Positions 46,151 to 56,962 of a stretch of DNA of 64,000 bases are shown here, piece by piece (within the stretch, counting starts at the first letter, position 1; every line of letters begins with the position of its first letter). The position numbers were made by a program, and so were the translations under genes. This stretch comes from Hordeum vulgare subsp. vulgare (taxonomy: Eukaryota > Streptophyta > Magnoliopsida > Poales > Poaceae). Location of the stretch: positions 559,136,176 to 559,200,175 of the forward strand of contig NC_058521.1 in assembly GCF_904849725.1 (NCBI RefSeq), read 5' to 3'. The notes beneath the pieces were generated by a model. That model made no database searches and was not told the DNA's origin. It worked only from the letters and a program-made list of their open reading frames with translations.

Positions 46151-47379
46151 TAATTTGCAAAGATATTCTGACTAAGTTCATGATAATGAGTTCAATTAAT
46201 CATATTATTTAAGAACTCCCACTCAAATTGACATCCCTCTGGTCATTCGACTGGTACATGATCCAAATCCATCAACTCAAGTACGATCATCACGTGGGTT
46301 GAGTTGTCTTGAATGGTGAACATCTCTATGTTGATCACATCTACTATATGACTCATGTTCGACCTTTCGGTCTCTAGTGTTTCGAGGCCATGTATGTGCA
46401 TGCTAGGCTCGTCAAGTTTAACCCCGAGTGTTCTGCGTGTGCAACTATCTTGCACCTGTTGTATGTGAACGTAGAGTCTATCACACCCGATCATCACGTG
46501 GTGTCTCGAAACGACGAACTTTCGCAACCGTGCACACTCGGGGAGAACACAATGTTATCTTGAAATTTTTGTGAGGGATCACCTTACAATGCTACCGTCG
46601 TCCTAAGCAAAACAAGGTGCATTAAAGGATTATCATCACATGCAAAACATAAGTGACATGATATCGCCATGCACTTGTGCTTTTGATCTCCATCTTCAAA
46701 GCACCAGCATGATCTCCATCGTCACCGGTATCACACCATGATCTCCATCATTGTGCTGCCATCGAGGTTGTCGTGCTAACTTATGCTTTTACTACTAAAG
46801 CTACTAAACTAGCGATATAGTAAGCATCACCAAGCGCAAAATAATTAAAGACAATCCTATGGCTCCTGTCGGTTGCCGTAGCATCGACATGCAAGTCGAT
46901 ATTTAACTATTACAACATGATCATATCATACATCAAATATATCATATAATGTCTTTGGCCATATCATATCATAACATACCCCGCAAAAATAAGTTAGGCG
47001 TCCTCTAATTTGTTGTTGCATGTTTTACGTGGTTGCTATGGGTATCTAGCATGATCGCATCTTACTTACGCAAAACCACAACGTTGATACACAAGTTGCT
47101 ATTTAACCTTCTCCAAGGACCACCTTTGTCAAATCTATTCAACTAAATTAGGAGAAATAAACACCCGTCAGCCATCTTTATGCAACAAGTTGCATGTCAC
47201 TCGATGGAAGCGGTCTCTCGTAAATGTACGAGTAAGGTTGGTTCGGGCCGCTTCATCCAACAATATCGTCGAATCAAGAAAATACTAAGGAGGGCATCAA
47301 TCTGAATATCAACACCAACAAACTCCTTTATGTTCTACTTGAGATGTCATCTATGCATAGACCTAGCTCATGATGCCAC
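46151..47379 (-). other. Angela 5' leader region
   Basis: Non-coding leader between primer-binding site and gag, matching 61975-63225 in the other Angela element in opposite orientation. The primer-binding site next to the LTR reads GTGGCATCATGAGCTAGG on the minus strand (about 47362-47379). Confidence 0.8.
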
Positions 47380-49229
47380 TGTTGGGGAACATTGCATGCG
47401 AAACAAAAAATTCTTACGCACACATAAGATCTATCCATGGTAATGGCCATCTACGAGAGGAGAGATCGGATCCACATACATTTGTAGATCGCTAAGAGGA
47501 AGCGTATATAGCGCGGTTGATGTAGTTGAACATCTTCACAATCCAAATCGTAGTCCCTCCCGCGATCTCATCATGATCCGTCTCGCGATCCCATCATGAT
47601 CCATCCCAATCTAGTGCCGAACGGACGACACCTCCGCGTTCAGCACACGTATAGCTCGATGACGATCTCCACCTCCTTGATCCAACAAGCAAGGGTGGAG
47701 AGGTAGATGAGTTCTCTGCCAACATGACGGTTTGGCAGCGATGGTGGTGGAGCTGATCCGGCAGGGCTTCGTCATGTACTGTCGAACCGATCTAGAGGTT
47801 GGACGAACTAGAGGAGGGAGAGAAAGCTGCGCCATAACCTAATCGGGGCGGCTGCGCGCCATAACCTTTTCCGGGTCGGTTGCCTCTCTCCTCTCCACTA
47901 TATATAGGAGGGAGGGGAAGGGTGGCGTCATGACCTAATTGGATCCGGGGCGAACCCCATGACCAAATTGGGGTCGGGCCGCACGCCATGACCAAATTGG
48001 GGTCGGCGATGCTAGGAGGAGTCCTTCTCCTATTTGGACTCCTCTCCACCTCCTCACTTTGGACGCATAGGCCCATAGGGGCTGGCCGCCCAGCCCACCA
48101 CCGGCTGGCGCGCCCACCTCTTAGGCCTATGTGCCCCCCGGGGTGGGTGGCCCATCTCAGTGAACCCCTAGAACCCATTTGTCACTCACGGTACTTTACC
48201 GATATTGTCCAAAACCTTTCCGGAACTGGTATACCTCTTTCCTATATATCAATCTTCATCTCCGGACCATTCCGGAACTCCTCTGATGTCTGGGATCTCA
48301 ACCGAGACTCCTAACAACCTTCGGTCACCAACATACATAACTCAACTATACCGAAACGTCGCCGCACCTTAAGTGTGTAGACCCTACGTGTTCGAGAACT
48401 ATGTAGACATGGCCTGACACACTCTCCGGTCAATAACCAATAGCGGGACCTGGATTCCCATATTGGGTTCTACATATTCTATGAAAAAGTTTATCGGTTG
48501 AACCTCTATGTCAAGGATTCAATTAATCCCGTATACTATTCCCTTTGTCCATCGGTTTGTTACTTGCCCAAGATTCGATCATCAGTATCTCACCTAGTTC
48601 AATCTCGTTACCGGTAAGTCTCTTTACTCATTTCGTAATACAAAATCCCGTGACTAACTTTTTTAGTCACATTGCTTGCAAGGTTTGTTGTGATTTTGTA
48701 TTACTGAGTGGTCCCTAGAGATACCTCTCCGTCATATGAAGTGACAAATCCCAGTCTTGATCCATGTCAACCCAACAGACACCTTCAGAGATACCTGTAG
48801 AGCACCTTTGTAGTCACCCAGTTACGTTGTGACGTTTGATACACATAAGGTATTCCTCCGGTGTCCGGGAGTTGCATGATCTCATGGTCATGGGAATAGA
48901 TACTTTGACATGCAGAAAACAGTATTAATAAACTGACACGATCATATGCTACGTTCATAGTTTGGGTCTTGTCCATCACATCATTCTCCTAATGATGTGA
49001 TCTCATTATCAAATGACATCTCATGTCTATGGCCAGGAAACCTTGACCATCTTTGATCAACGAGCTAGTCCTTCAGAGGCTCACTAGGGACAGTGTGTTG
49101 TCTATGTATACACACATGTATTTGAGTTTTCAATCAATACAATTCTAGCATGGATAATAAACGATTATCATGAACAAGGAAATGTAATAATAATTAATTT
49201 ATAGTTGTATCTAGGGCATATTTCCAACA
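47380..49229 (-). repeat. Angela-type 5' LTR
   Basis: On the minus strand it runs from TGTTGGAAATATGCCCTAGA at 49229 to TTCCCCAACA at 47380, 1850 bp. TATA box TATATATA at 47899-47906 (minus strand). It has no insertion and shows the empty site of the first Gypsy near 48000-48006. Confidence 0.95.
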
Positions 49230-49748
49230 CAGTATACTCCACACCCATGGATCCATGTTGTACTTCACCATCCATGTTTGACATCATCAAGAGGGACGCG
49301 GGTCTTTGGGTTTTGGCGGGGTAAAAAAGTTGAGCTCAATCATGCCGGGAGAGTAATCCGCGCTGATTAAGGGGGCACGCGTGTAATCCCTTCTGTACTC
49401 CAGCTTCGGCCTCTCCTTCTTATTTAATATACGAAGCACATCTTTTGCCCGGTTTAAAAAAAGTAACATACTATCACTCTCTGTAAATTAGTACTAGATA
49501 AAACAGATGTTTCATTCTCTGTAAATTGATAGATAAAATGGATGCAGGTGTGATCTTGGGAAAGAAGGAGCCGGCCGACGGTAAATGAAAGAGTGAGAGA
49601 CCAGAGATTCTTCTTTGTCGGTGGTAAGGTGGAGACGCTGCCAAGGCAATATGTTGCGTACATCCTCACTCCTTTTCTTCTTTCATTTTTTGGTAGTTTC
49701 AAGCAGGCGTGTACCTATCTTGCTATATATACTAAATTGTTTGAACTA
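49230..49748. other. Flank of the nest, no gene recognised
   Basis: Low-repeat-looking sequence. On the minus strand an open frame next to the LTR reads MSNMDGEVQHGSMGVEYT (49232-49285), a possible missing N-terminal exon of the MULE-like gene at the left edge. The rest shows nothing I can name. Confidence 0.4.
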
Positions 49749-49906
49749 CTTCCTCCGTTTCTAAATATAAGTCTATTAAAGATTTTATTATGAAACTACA
49801 TACGGATGTATATAGACATACTTTAGAGTGTAGATTCACTCATTTTGCTATATATGTAGTTCCATAGTAAAATCTTTAAAAAAACTTATATTTAGAAACA
49901 TGTATG
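49749..49906. mobile_element. Stowaway-type MITE (Mariner superfamily)
   Basis: The left inverted repeat reads CTTCCTCCGTTTCTAAATAT, preceded by TA. The body is a palindrome (ACTACATACGGATGTATATA and TATATATGTAGTTCCATAGT arms), and the right end reads ACTTATATTTAGAAACA before decaying. This is the usual Triticeae Stowaway pattern. It has no coding capacity. Confidence 0.8.
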
Positions 49907-50236
49907 TAGCAAACTGTATTAGGAGATCGAGATAATCAGGAAGATATATAATGCGTGTGTGTATGAATTAATTATTACCATCACCTAGCTAGCTTGTTAC
50001 TTGAAAGATCGAGGCGAACCTTTATTGTATGGATGGTGTGTCACTCGTTTGCTGTGATGTTTGGACACTTTGTTTTTCAGTTTTGGTCCTTCATGTGAGT
50101 TTTAGGTCGTGGTTCCCTCAAATCAAGTCGGATCAGCACTCCTATACGTTAACACGGTCCTACGGCTTAAAAAAAGAAGTTAAGACCATCCTTAATTAAT
50201 GCTAAAATCTTATATATGATGACATTCTGGGACACT
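49907..50236. other. No feature recognised
   Basis: AT-rich spacer between the MITE and the LTR-like sequence at 50237. Confidence 0.5.
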
Positions 50237-50738
50237 TGTTGAGTATATGAGCAAATTACTATGAGATTTAATCAGCAGTAAATAAATCATGATGATAGAT
50301 AAAGAGATTAAACTAATCATGCGTATTAGCATAATAGATGAATAGATGAAGTCTATAGCACAGACTAGAAACAAGAATTCTAGAACGATCTGAAGCAGAG
50401 GGGACAGAATTGCATATGATGCAGTGGAAGTCGAACCGCCGGTGTTGATGCCCATGATTTGTCACCTCGGATCATGGCGTGTGTGTTACGGACTCTCCGT
50501 TTCTGATCGGAAAAAATTAAGCGCGTAGGTATGGGCTCAGCTCGGCTCAATCCTGCAACTCGCGCCGCATCGTGACAAGGCGTGGCGTGGCGTGGCGTGG
50601 CGAGGCGAGAGAGGAGGAGGAGTGTGCGAGGACATCTTCTCTTATCACTCTCTTACAAGTGCTATAAAAGCACACCTTATAAGGAGGTGTGTAGCTCTCT
50701 CCCAACTAACCCTATGGGACTAAACTCGAGAGCCAACA
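50237..50738 (-). repeat. Copia LTR-like sequence (left copy)
   Basis: Starts TGTTGAGTATATGAGCAAAT on the plus strand, like 54013, and follows that LTR for about 500 bases with many small changes (GAAGTCTATAGCA; TCTCTTACAAGTGCT; CTCTCTCCCAACTA). It ends GCCAACA at 50738. A short CGTGG repeat stands at 50579-50603. The five-base flanks (ACACT; GGTTG) do not match each other. Confidence 0.6.
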
Positions 50739-50789
50739 GGTTGGTGCCCCGAGCGGCTCAGGCATCTCACCACTACGAGTAGGGCACCC

Positions 50790-50863
50790 ATGATGTGGAG
50801 GCCTCGCCCTCTTCCATGTCCAAAGAGCCAATCATCATCGATATCTCCGACGATGAGGAGTAG
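50790..50863 (+). pseudogene. Short acidic C-terminal peptide of an unknown gene
   Basis: An open frame reads DVEASPSSMSKEPIIIDISD then DEE and TAG (50861-50863). The hydrophobic-acidic IIIDISDDEE tail resembles a SUMO-interacting motif. It has an in-frame stop a few codons upstream. It may belong with the B3-like piece at 52282, from the same source gene family. Confidence 0.35.
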
Positions 50864-51039
50864 CTTGTCTTATTAGCTCACTATAAGAACCTATGTGTTA
50901 GTTAGCTAGCCACGTCGGTTAATCATGTTCGGTTTATCCGTTACATGTGCTGCTCCTGCCTTTCGTTAACAAATTCTAGTGAATTTTCCTATGTACTTTT
51001 ACCATACAATCTGATCCTCTAGTGTAGATGTTGTATATG

Positions 51040-51860
51040 TCGTGAAATGTGGTGCTCACTTATTAACTGTTTGGTTCGTATTCAGTTAACTATTTGGTTC
51101 AATTCTGCAATGTGATATTCAATTCTTCTCTATGTAATTTTTTTTGTCTTCCATGTGATAGATAAATTGAATTTGGATGTACAAAATACATGAGAAATAA
51201 ATACAATTGCTATATTTTCAAGTTGTCAAGCATGCTTGGTTTGGTTAACTGTCTCATCTTCTAGTATTTATATATTGTGCAATGTGCTGCTTAGTTAATG
51301 TTTGGTTCATTTTTTGTGATGTTTAGTTAAGTGTTTGGTTCAATTCTTGAATGCGATGCTCAATTGTTGTTGGTGCATTTTTTAATTGTCTACCATGTGA
51401 GAAATAAATCAAATTTGGTTGTACTAAATACATGAGAAACAAATACAATTGTTATACTTCCAAGTTGTTAAGCATGTTTGGGTTGGTTAATTGTCTGATC
51501 TTTTAGTATGTTATATATTATGCAATGTGGTGCTCAATTAATGTTTGATTCATTTGTTATGTTGTTCAGTTAACTGTTTGGTTCAATTCTTCAATGCGAT
51601 GTTTAGTTTTTGTTTGTGCATTTTTTATTGTGTACCTCGTAAGAAATAAATCGAATTTGAATGTACTAAATACATGATAAATAATAAAATTGTTATATTT
51701 CAAAGTTGTTAAACATGGGAAACAAATACAATTGCTACCTTGTGTGATATTCTATTGGGAGTATGTTATACTATGCAATGTGGTGCTTAGTTAATGTTTG
51801 GTTCATTTTTTGTGGTGCTCGATTAATCTGCTGAATCTGCAACATGTTTATTTTTCATAA
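51040..51860. repeat. About 242-bp tandem repeat, three units and a remnant
   Basis: TTGGTTCAATTCT recurs at 51094, 51335 and 51578, spacing 241 and 243. Each unit contains the same order of phrases (AATGYGATGYTCAATT, TGTGCATTTTTT, GAAATAAATCGAATTTG, ACTAAATACATGA, AAGTTGTTAAGCATG, TGCAATGTGGTGCTYA). A fourth, internally deleted copy ends at about 51860. It lies upstream of the B3-like exon and probably inside an intron. Confidence 0.9.
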
Positions 51861-52281
51861 CTTATTTTACTGATAGCATGCCAACCCTCACTTAACCTGA
51901 TCAATAACTACCTTATATGTGTTACAGGAAAACAATGGGAAGGAGTGAGGTTTACAATCGAGGTTTGCACATGCATGGTGCTTTGTCTAATAGTAGGACA
52001 TTATTGTGGAATTGCGGGAACCATTCTAATAGTTAGGTTTTTAACAATTTGGTCTTGGACATGTAGGTCCTGCCGTGAGAGATTTTGACCCACTGTTTGA
52101 CCCTTTTGCATATGGAGAAATGAGTTGTCCATGAATATTAGTCAAGTTAAGAAACTCGGAAAGATTGTTAGGATAAAAAAACTAGCAACAAAAAACAACA
52201 AGATCATTGCCTACACAATGAAGAATACATTAGTGCACTACAGGATGGTACTAACTATTATACCTTGTCTTTTTTACTCCT

Positions 52282-52584
52282 TTGCATCATTTCAAATATA
52301 GAGGAGATATTTATGCATATCCTTGTTTTTACACCTTTCCAATGCACTTCACTAATGATTACCTCTCAAACTACCTGTATGGTCAGGAGGCGAGGAAGGT
52401 ATACATACAACACCCATGGTACAATCTTGAAGTCTTCTTGAAGAGGACCAAGGATGGACGGTCAATCATCCACAGACAGTGCCCTAAAGTTGCAAAGACC
52501 TTCAACACCAATGAAGGCTCAATATTCGTCTTCCGCTTCAGCAGTTTTCCAGATGAGATTCATCTGTCTATCTACCATCTGTGA
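52282..52584 (+). pseudogene. B3-like DNA-binding domain exon
   Basis: A 100-codon frame reads MHHFKYRGDIYAYPCFYTFP, then FTNDYLSNYLYGQEARKVYI, VFLKRTKDGRSIIHRQCPKV and GSIFVFRFSSFPDEIHLSIY before TGA at 52582-52584. The order (short strand, VFLKRTKDGR, W/C-PK-V, EGSI..FRFSS) follows the C-terminal half of plant B3 domains. A B3 protein would be a nuclear DNA-binding factor; here only a partial domain is seen. Upstream (51928 on, behind TGTTACAG) lies a possible earlier exon (GKQWEGVRFTIEV), but its frame soon breaks, so I call it a gene remnant. It is on the strand opposite to the surrounding Copia remnant. Confidence 0.5.
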
Positions 52585-53368
52585 TTTTAATTTCCAAAGG
52601 TTATAGATGTTGCATGTATAACTTGGTGCTGGTGCTGTTGTGTAATGGGATAGCTAACTATATGCCTATATGGTGTAAGTGAGTGATGAAGCTACATGAT
52701 GTTGTACTCTCATGTATTTCAATTATGAAATATATTGTGTGCTTAATATGGAATGCCAATTTGTTTCATAAATGGATTATTAATAACAGGTCAATTAGCC
52801 TGTTAATTGGGCTTCTCCATTGCAAACGGTTATTGAGAAAACACCGTGGGCGATGGCATAAGACAACACACATAGTTTTTGCGGCGAAAACGTGTTGGAT
52901 CAATGAACAATCAAACACAACTTCCTCTTGAAAATTGTTTGTGTTAGGACTCCTTGCGCAAATGTTTCCACATAGAAAGTGTCTGTGATGGACAACCTAT
53001 GTCACACAGTTTCTTCTATGCATTCAAGAACGCAAATGATAAAATTGTTAATATCATGTGCAATGACAACGCTATCACAAACGATTTGATGGGGAAAATT
53101 TTGTGTGATGTACGTGCGAACCGAAACGTTTATCTGGGATTCATCATGTGGGATGTACATACGAATGGAAACGTTCTTCTTGGATTGATTGTGTAGGATG
53201 TACATAGAAATGGAAACGATTGGGCCTGTATAATTATATGCGATGGCTAGCCCGATCGCACACGAGCTCATTTTGCACAGCGTGTGTGACCGGAGGACCT
53301 ATCCCCGATGGTTTCGGGGTCATGTGGGAAGGACCCCCCCTATCGCCCACATTCATTAGGCGATGGTT
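52585..53368. other. Unclassified repeat DNA
   Basis: No coding match. It contains phrases such as GGGCGATGGCATAAGAC and CATTAGGCGATGG that look like parts of a DNA transposon, and the 45-bp repeats at 53107. Confidence 0.4.
53107..53226. repeat. 45-bp tandem repeat, 2.7 copies
   Basis: GATGTAC begins at 53107, 53152 and 53197 with period exactly 45. Each unit carries GAANNGAAACG and a following TCTGGGATT/TTGGATTGATT phrase. Confidence 0.85.
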
Positions 53369-54000
53369 TTAAATGCCGTCTCGGAAAGTGGTTAAAATCG
53401 TTTGTATAGGTGTGTATTTTGCTTTGGCCTTCTCTTCAACATCAAGAGATCCAATGAGATTCGAGATGGAAAACTCTTGTCTCTTGTGTTTCATAGAAAT
53501 AGCAAGATTGTTCCACGAAGGTAGAAGCTTGGCAATGATGCCTCCGGTCACAAACTTGTCCGACAACACACACTTGAAGTACGCAAGCTCCTTTACAAGA
53601 CACTATATATCATGAGCTTGTTGAACAACAGAGCGCTCATCAGTCATCTTGTAGTCATAGAATTGTTCCATGACATACAACTCACTGCCAGCGTCCGAGA
53701 CTCCAAACTTAGCCTCGAGTGCAACCCATATATCCTTGCCACTGTCAAACGACATATACGAATCTATAATGCAATCATCAAGAACACTCACAAGGGCGCC
53801 CTTGAAGAGGGTATCAATCTTCTCAAAAGCTTCCTGATGTGTAGGATCAAGATCGCTCTCAGGCTTGCCCTTGGTGGCGTTATAGCAATACCTTTAAAAC
53901 TAGTAAACTGCTCTCGTGCGCCACCTCTTATACTGCACCCCTTGAAGGTGGGCGGCTTCAGATGCGCAACAAAACCACTTGAAGTAAATTGCCTATAATC
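53369..54000 (-). pseudogene. gag: Copia gag remnant
   Basis: On the minus strand, from just behind the LTR at 54013: QFTSSGFVAHLKPPTFKG, then (after frameshifts) SVLDDCIIDSYMSFDSGKDI, WVALEAKFGVSDAGSELYVM and, after a TAG replacing a Gln codon, LSDKFVTGGIIAKLLPSWNN and FSISNLIGSLDVEEKAKAK. This is the UBN2-type gag of a grass Copia family. About 210 codons are recognisable; the remainder, including the zinc knuckle and pol, is missing. Confidence 0.8.
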
Positions 54001-54012
54001 AGGTTTTTGTAT

Positions 54013-54632
54013 TGTTGAGTATATGAGCAAATTACTATGAGATTTAATCCAAACAAGCAATAAATAAATCATGACGATAGACATAGAGATTAAAGTAATC
54101 ATGCGGACTAGCATAGTAGACAAACAGATGAAGTCTATAGCAGAGACTAGAAACAAGACTTCTAGAACGACGGAGGCTTGATGTCCCTTCTCGCGGTGCA
54201 CGTCGAAAGGATGGATGGAGAAGACTCACATGACGGCGCAATGATTTGGAATGGTGCGAAACCATAAGTTGTGACGGTGGCTAGGGTTGGCACGGAACTC
54301 GCGTATATATATGCGTGGTAGGGTGGAGAAACGTGGGCTAAACCCACGTCTGAATCGGTTATAGCCCACGTCCGTGGTCTCAGATCAATCCCACAACCCG
54401 CGGCGTGGCAAGCGAGGAGGAGGAGTGCGCGAGGGAGTCTTATCTTCTCATTCTCTTACAAAGTGCTAGAAGAGCTCACCTTATAAGAAGGTGTGGCTCT
54501 CTCCCAACTAGCAGTACCGGACTAAACTTTAGTCCCACTCACACCACACAAACAACTAAATCAAATGGATCATGAAAATTTCAGATTTTAGTTGGGCTTT
54601 GGGCCAAAATTAGCCTACTAAAAAAATCCAAC
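54013..54632 (-). repeat. Copia 5' LTR (right copy)
   Basis: On the minus strand it starts TGTTGGATTTTTTTAGTAGG at 54632 and ends ATACTCAACA at 54013, 620 bp, directly upstream of the gag remnant. The flank right of it is CTTTC. Confidence 0.75.
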
Positions 54633-55400
54633 AACACTTTCCATGCTTTGATCCTTCTCTTCATTCGGTTTTAGACTATTATGTACTTTCAAGTAATCAA
54701 ATTGCAAATCGAACAAAACGTGTCAGCAACTGTTCCCAGCAAGCGAGGTGAGTGTTGAAACTTTTGTATTGTAAAGTCATGTCTTAAACTTTTAAGTTCT
54801 AACGAAAACAAATTAATCTAAGTTCTAACAATATTAGTACCACTCATACAAATAAGTTGTTTCAAAATTGGTTTTGGTATAGCAGAAAAATGATATAGTA
54901 TATATCTGTTTTTGTCTCAGTTTTTTCTTTATGTGTAAAAACCAATCCGCCAAGCCCTCCTTTCCCTCCTTCCCGATCAACATGCTCCTTCTTAATCAAT
55001 GTATGCATCAAAAGGCATCGTCTCGGCATTGCCAGGCACGGGACTAAGGCGCCCGCTGCAGTGTCGGGCCAAGGGAAAGTCCCTCCGGCCTCTGTACATG
55101 CACCCTAGGTCGCCTAGCACCATCAACGATGGTGGCGAAGAGAAGTGGCAACATGAATGGGTCGCTAGGGGCATGTGAAGATTATTTCTCCTATTGCAAC
55201 GAAGTGGCATTTCTACTAGAGAATTCAGAAAGTTATAGTTTATTTCTGCCTATACAACAATGCTTTCAATTTCAACGAAAATCGTTAACTCGACTCACAT
55301 GATCCTGGTGGTGTATTATTCTGAAAAGGTAGTATTGTCGCCTTTTAATGTTTTCACTCATATCCATGGTCATATATGCTGCTTCGATGAAACAACTTAT
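54633..55400. other. No feature recognised
   Basis: Intergenic-looking DNA. Short ORFs only; a GC-richer stretch at 55010-55160 has no family resemblance. Confidence 0.5.
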
Positions 55401-55403
55401 TAA

Positions 55404-56959
55404 GAGCATCTCTAACAGCTGCTCTATATAGGGAAGCCTCTTTTCAATTATAGGGCAGGTAAAATCGAGATATAGGGCAGCAAAACAGCAGCCGTTTTAC
55501 CAGCAGCCCAAGATAGGGCAGCACCTGTCCCAGTAGCTGCCCTGTATAGGGCACGGCTGCACAACAGTTTACTCCTATTTTGCTACATCTTTGCACATAT
55601 ACCTCATAAAAAATATGATAAATAAGATAAAATATAATTCAAACAAATAATAATTCAATAGTACTCATTATTACAACAATAGTTCATCAAATGGTTAACA
55701 AAGTTGCTCACAAATCAACACACAAATAGCAAGTTTCATCACAAAGAAGTAATAATCAAGTGCACGGCGCGACCCTTTGACGTCCATACCATGACCACCA
55801 TTCTTCCATAAGATCTTTCTGAAGATCTTTGTGCACATCGGCATCACGGATGTCGTGGTATGCATTCAAGAAGCGCTGAACTCGGTCTCCACCTCTCCTG
55901 GGACGCACTGGACGTCCCATCAACTCATAGGTGCCATCGACCACATTTTGCCCACGCTCATCTTGAATAATCATGTTATGCATGATTATACATGCAGTCA
56001 TGATGTACCAAAGCATCTCCTGGTTCCAAAATCTTGTCGGTCCCCTGACAATAGCAAATTGGGCTTGTTGTCGGCATGAGCTTGGGGTAAATCGGATTGG
56101 GATTGAAATAGTTGCGCATGAGCTAGTTGTTGGCATCAATGCGTTCCCTCCGAATCACCTCACGGCCATAGACCGAACCTCCGTGCTTGGGCTTCTTCCT
56201 CTTGTGCAAAAGCAAAATCAAAGCAATGTCTTCTTCAGCCTCCAAATCGTATTCCTCATCGGATGAATCCTCAATCAAAACCATCTACAAACAAACTAGA
56301 CCGTATTAAAAAGTGTAATCCTAAACTACAATCACAAAAATCAAACAAATAGTTGAGTACACATTACCTCGAACACCTTGCGGGCTGCCGGGCCGGTGGG
56401 TGGCAGCTGCGTCGCCGGAGCAAGCCTCTCCTAGTTGTTGATGTCGTCTCTGGGTGTTGCAGGCGGCCAAGGGGAAGCGTACGAGCGTCGTCGGGGTCGC
56501 GGCGGCGACAGAATCGGCGTCAGTGCCCCCGATTCGTACAGTGGCGGCGGCGGCGGCAGATCGACGATTCCGGCGACGGGCAGCGGTATTCTGGCGGGGG
56601 CGAGGTGCGGGAGGGACCGGCGATGGACGGGTGGCAGGTTTTGGGCAGGGGCGCGGCCTACGGGCGGCGGATTTGCGGCGGCGGCGGCGGATTTGTGCCG
56701 GCAGGGTCGGGGGCGGGAGAGGCTGGGAAATTTCCGGGTGGCAGTTGGGCTGCGCGCGCGCGTCGTTTGGAAAATAGGGCAGCCACACAAGTGTTGTATA
56801 TTTGCAACAGTTGGACCAAATTTAGGGCAGTGTTGTAAAAAATATAGGGCAGTTGATGAAGATAGGGCAGCTGTTGGAGCACGTTTTTGCCTCTTTTCTG
56901 CCCTATATGACAGTTTTTATGCCACACTGCCCTATATAGGGTAGCTGTTAGAGATGCTC
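55404..56959 (-). mobile_element. PIF/Harbinger element, internally deleted
   Basis: Inverted ends GAGCATCTCTAACAGCTGC (55404) and its complement with one change (ending 56959) are flanked by a perfect TAA target duplication (55401-55403 and 56960-56962), as expected for Harbinger. CTATATAGGG/GGGCAGC phrases repeat inward from both ends. Both the beginning and the end of a Harbinger transposase frame are kept on the minus strand, but the catalytic middle is gone. A very GC-rich block at 56370-56780 is probably the leader or promoter region. Confidence 0.9.
55756..56284 (-). pseudogene. Harbinger transposase, core deleted
   Basis: From an ATG at 56284 the minus strand reads MVLIEDSSDEEYDLEAEEDI, then LLLHKRKKPKHGGSVYGREV and a TAG after RIDANN near 56120. 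After a junction near 56070 another frame reads FAIVRGPTRFWNQEMLWYIM, then ACIIMHNMIIQDERG and YELMGRPVRPRRGGDRVQRF, ending QKDLMEEWWSWYGRQ at about 55770. These are the N- and C-terminal parts of grass Harbinger transposases (DDE type, ALP1-like). The central RNase-H-like portion with the first catalytic Asp residues is missing. Confidence 0.85.
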
Positions 56960-56962
56960 TAA

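Larger units (their letters stand above)
772..49229 (-). mobile_element. Angela/BARE-type Copia retrotransposon, host of the whole nest
   Basis: Four separated pieces in the same orientation make one element. The 5' LTR is 47380-49229 and is followed inward by the primer-binding region and gag remnants (45606-47379). The polypurine side is 13045-13189, directly next to the 3' LTR (11816-13044 plus about 772-1383). The two LTRs share variants not seen in the Angela-type LTR at 60164 (for example CACACATAAG and the GAGAGGAGAGATCG stretch), which supports one origin. Everything else between these coordinates is later insertion. Most of pol is missing. A 5-bp target duplication could not be confirmed: the right flank is CAGTA at 49230-49234, but the outer end of the 3' LTR near 772 is truncated. 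Confidence 0.75.

Noticed and set aside
56353..56944. Overlapping 89-169-codon ORFs rich in Arg, Gly, Ala and Pro
   Set aside because: They come from a GC-rich stretch that is open in most frames on both strands, inside the Harbinger leader.
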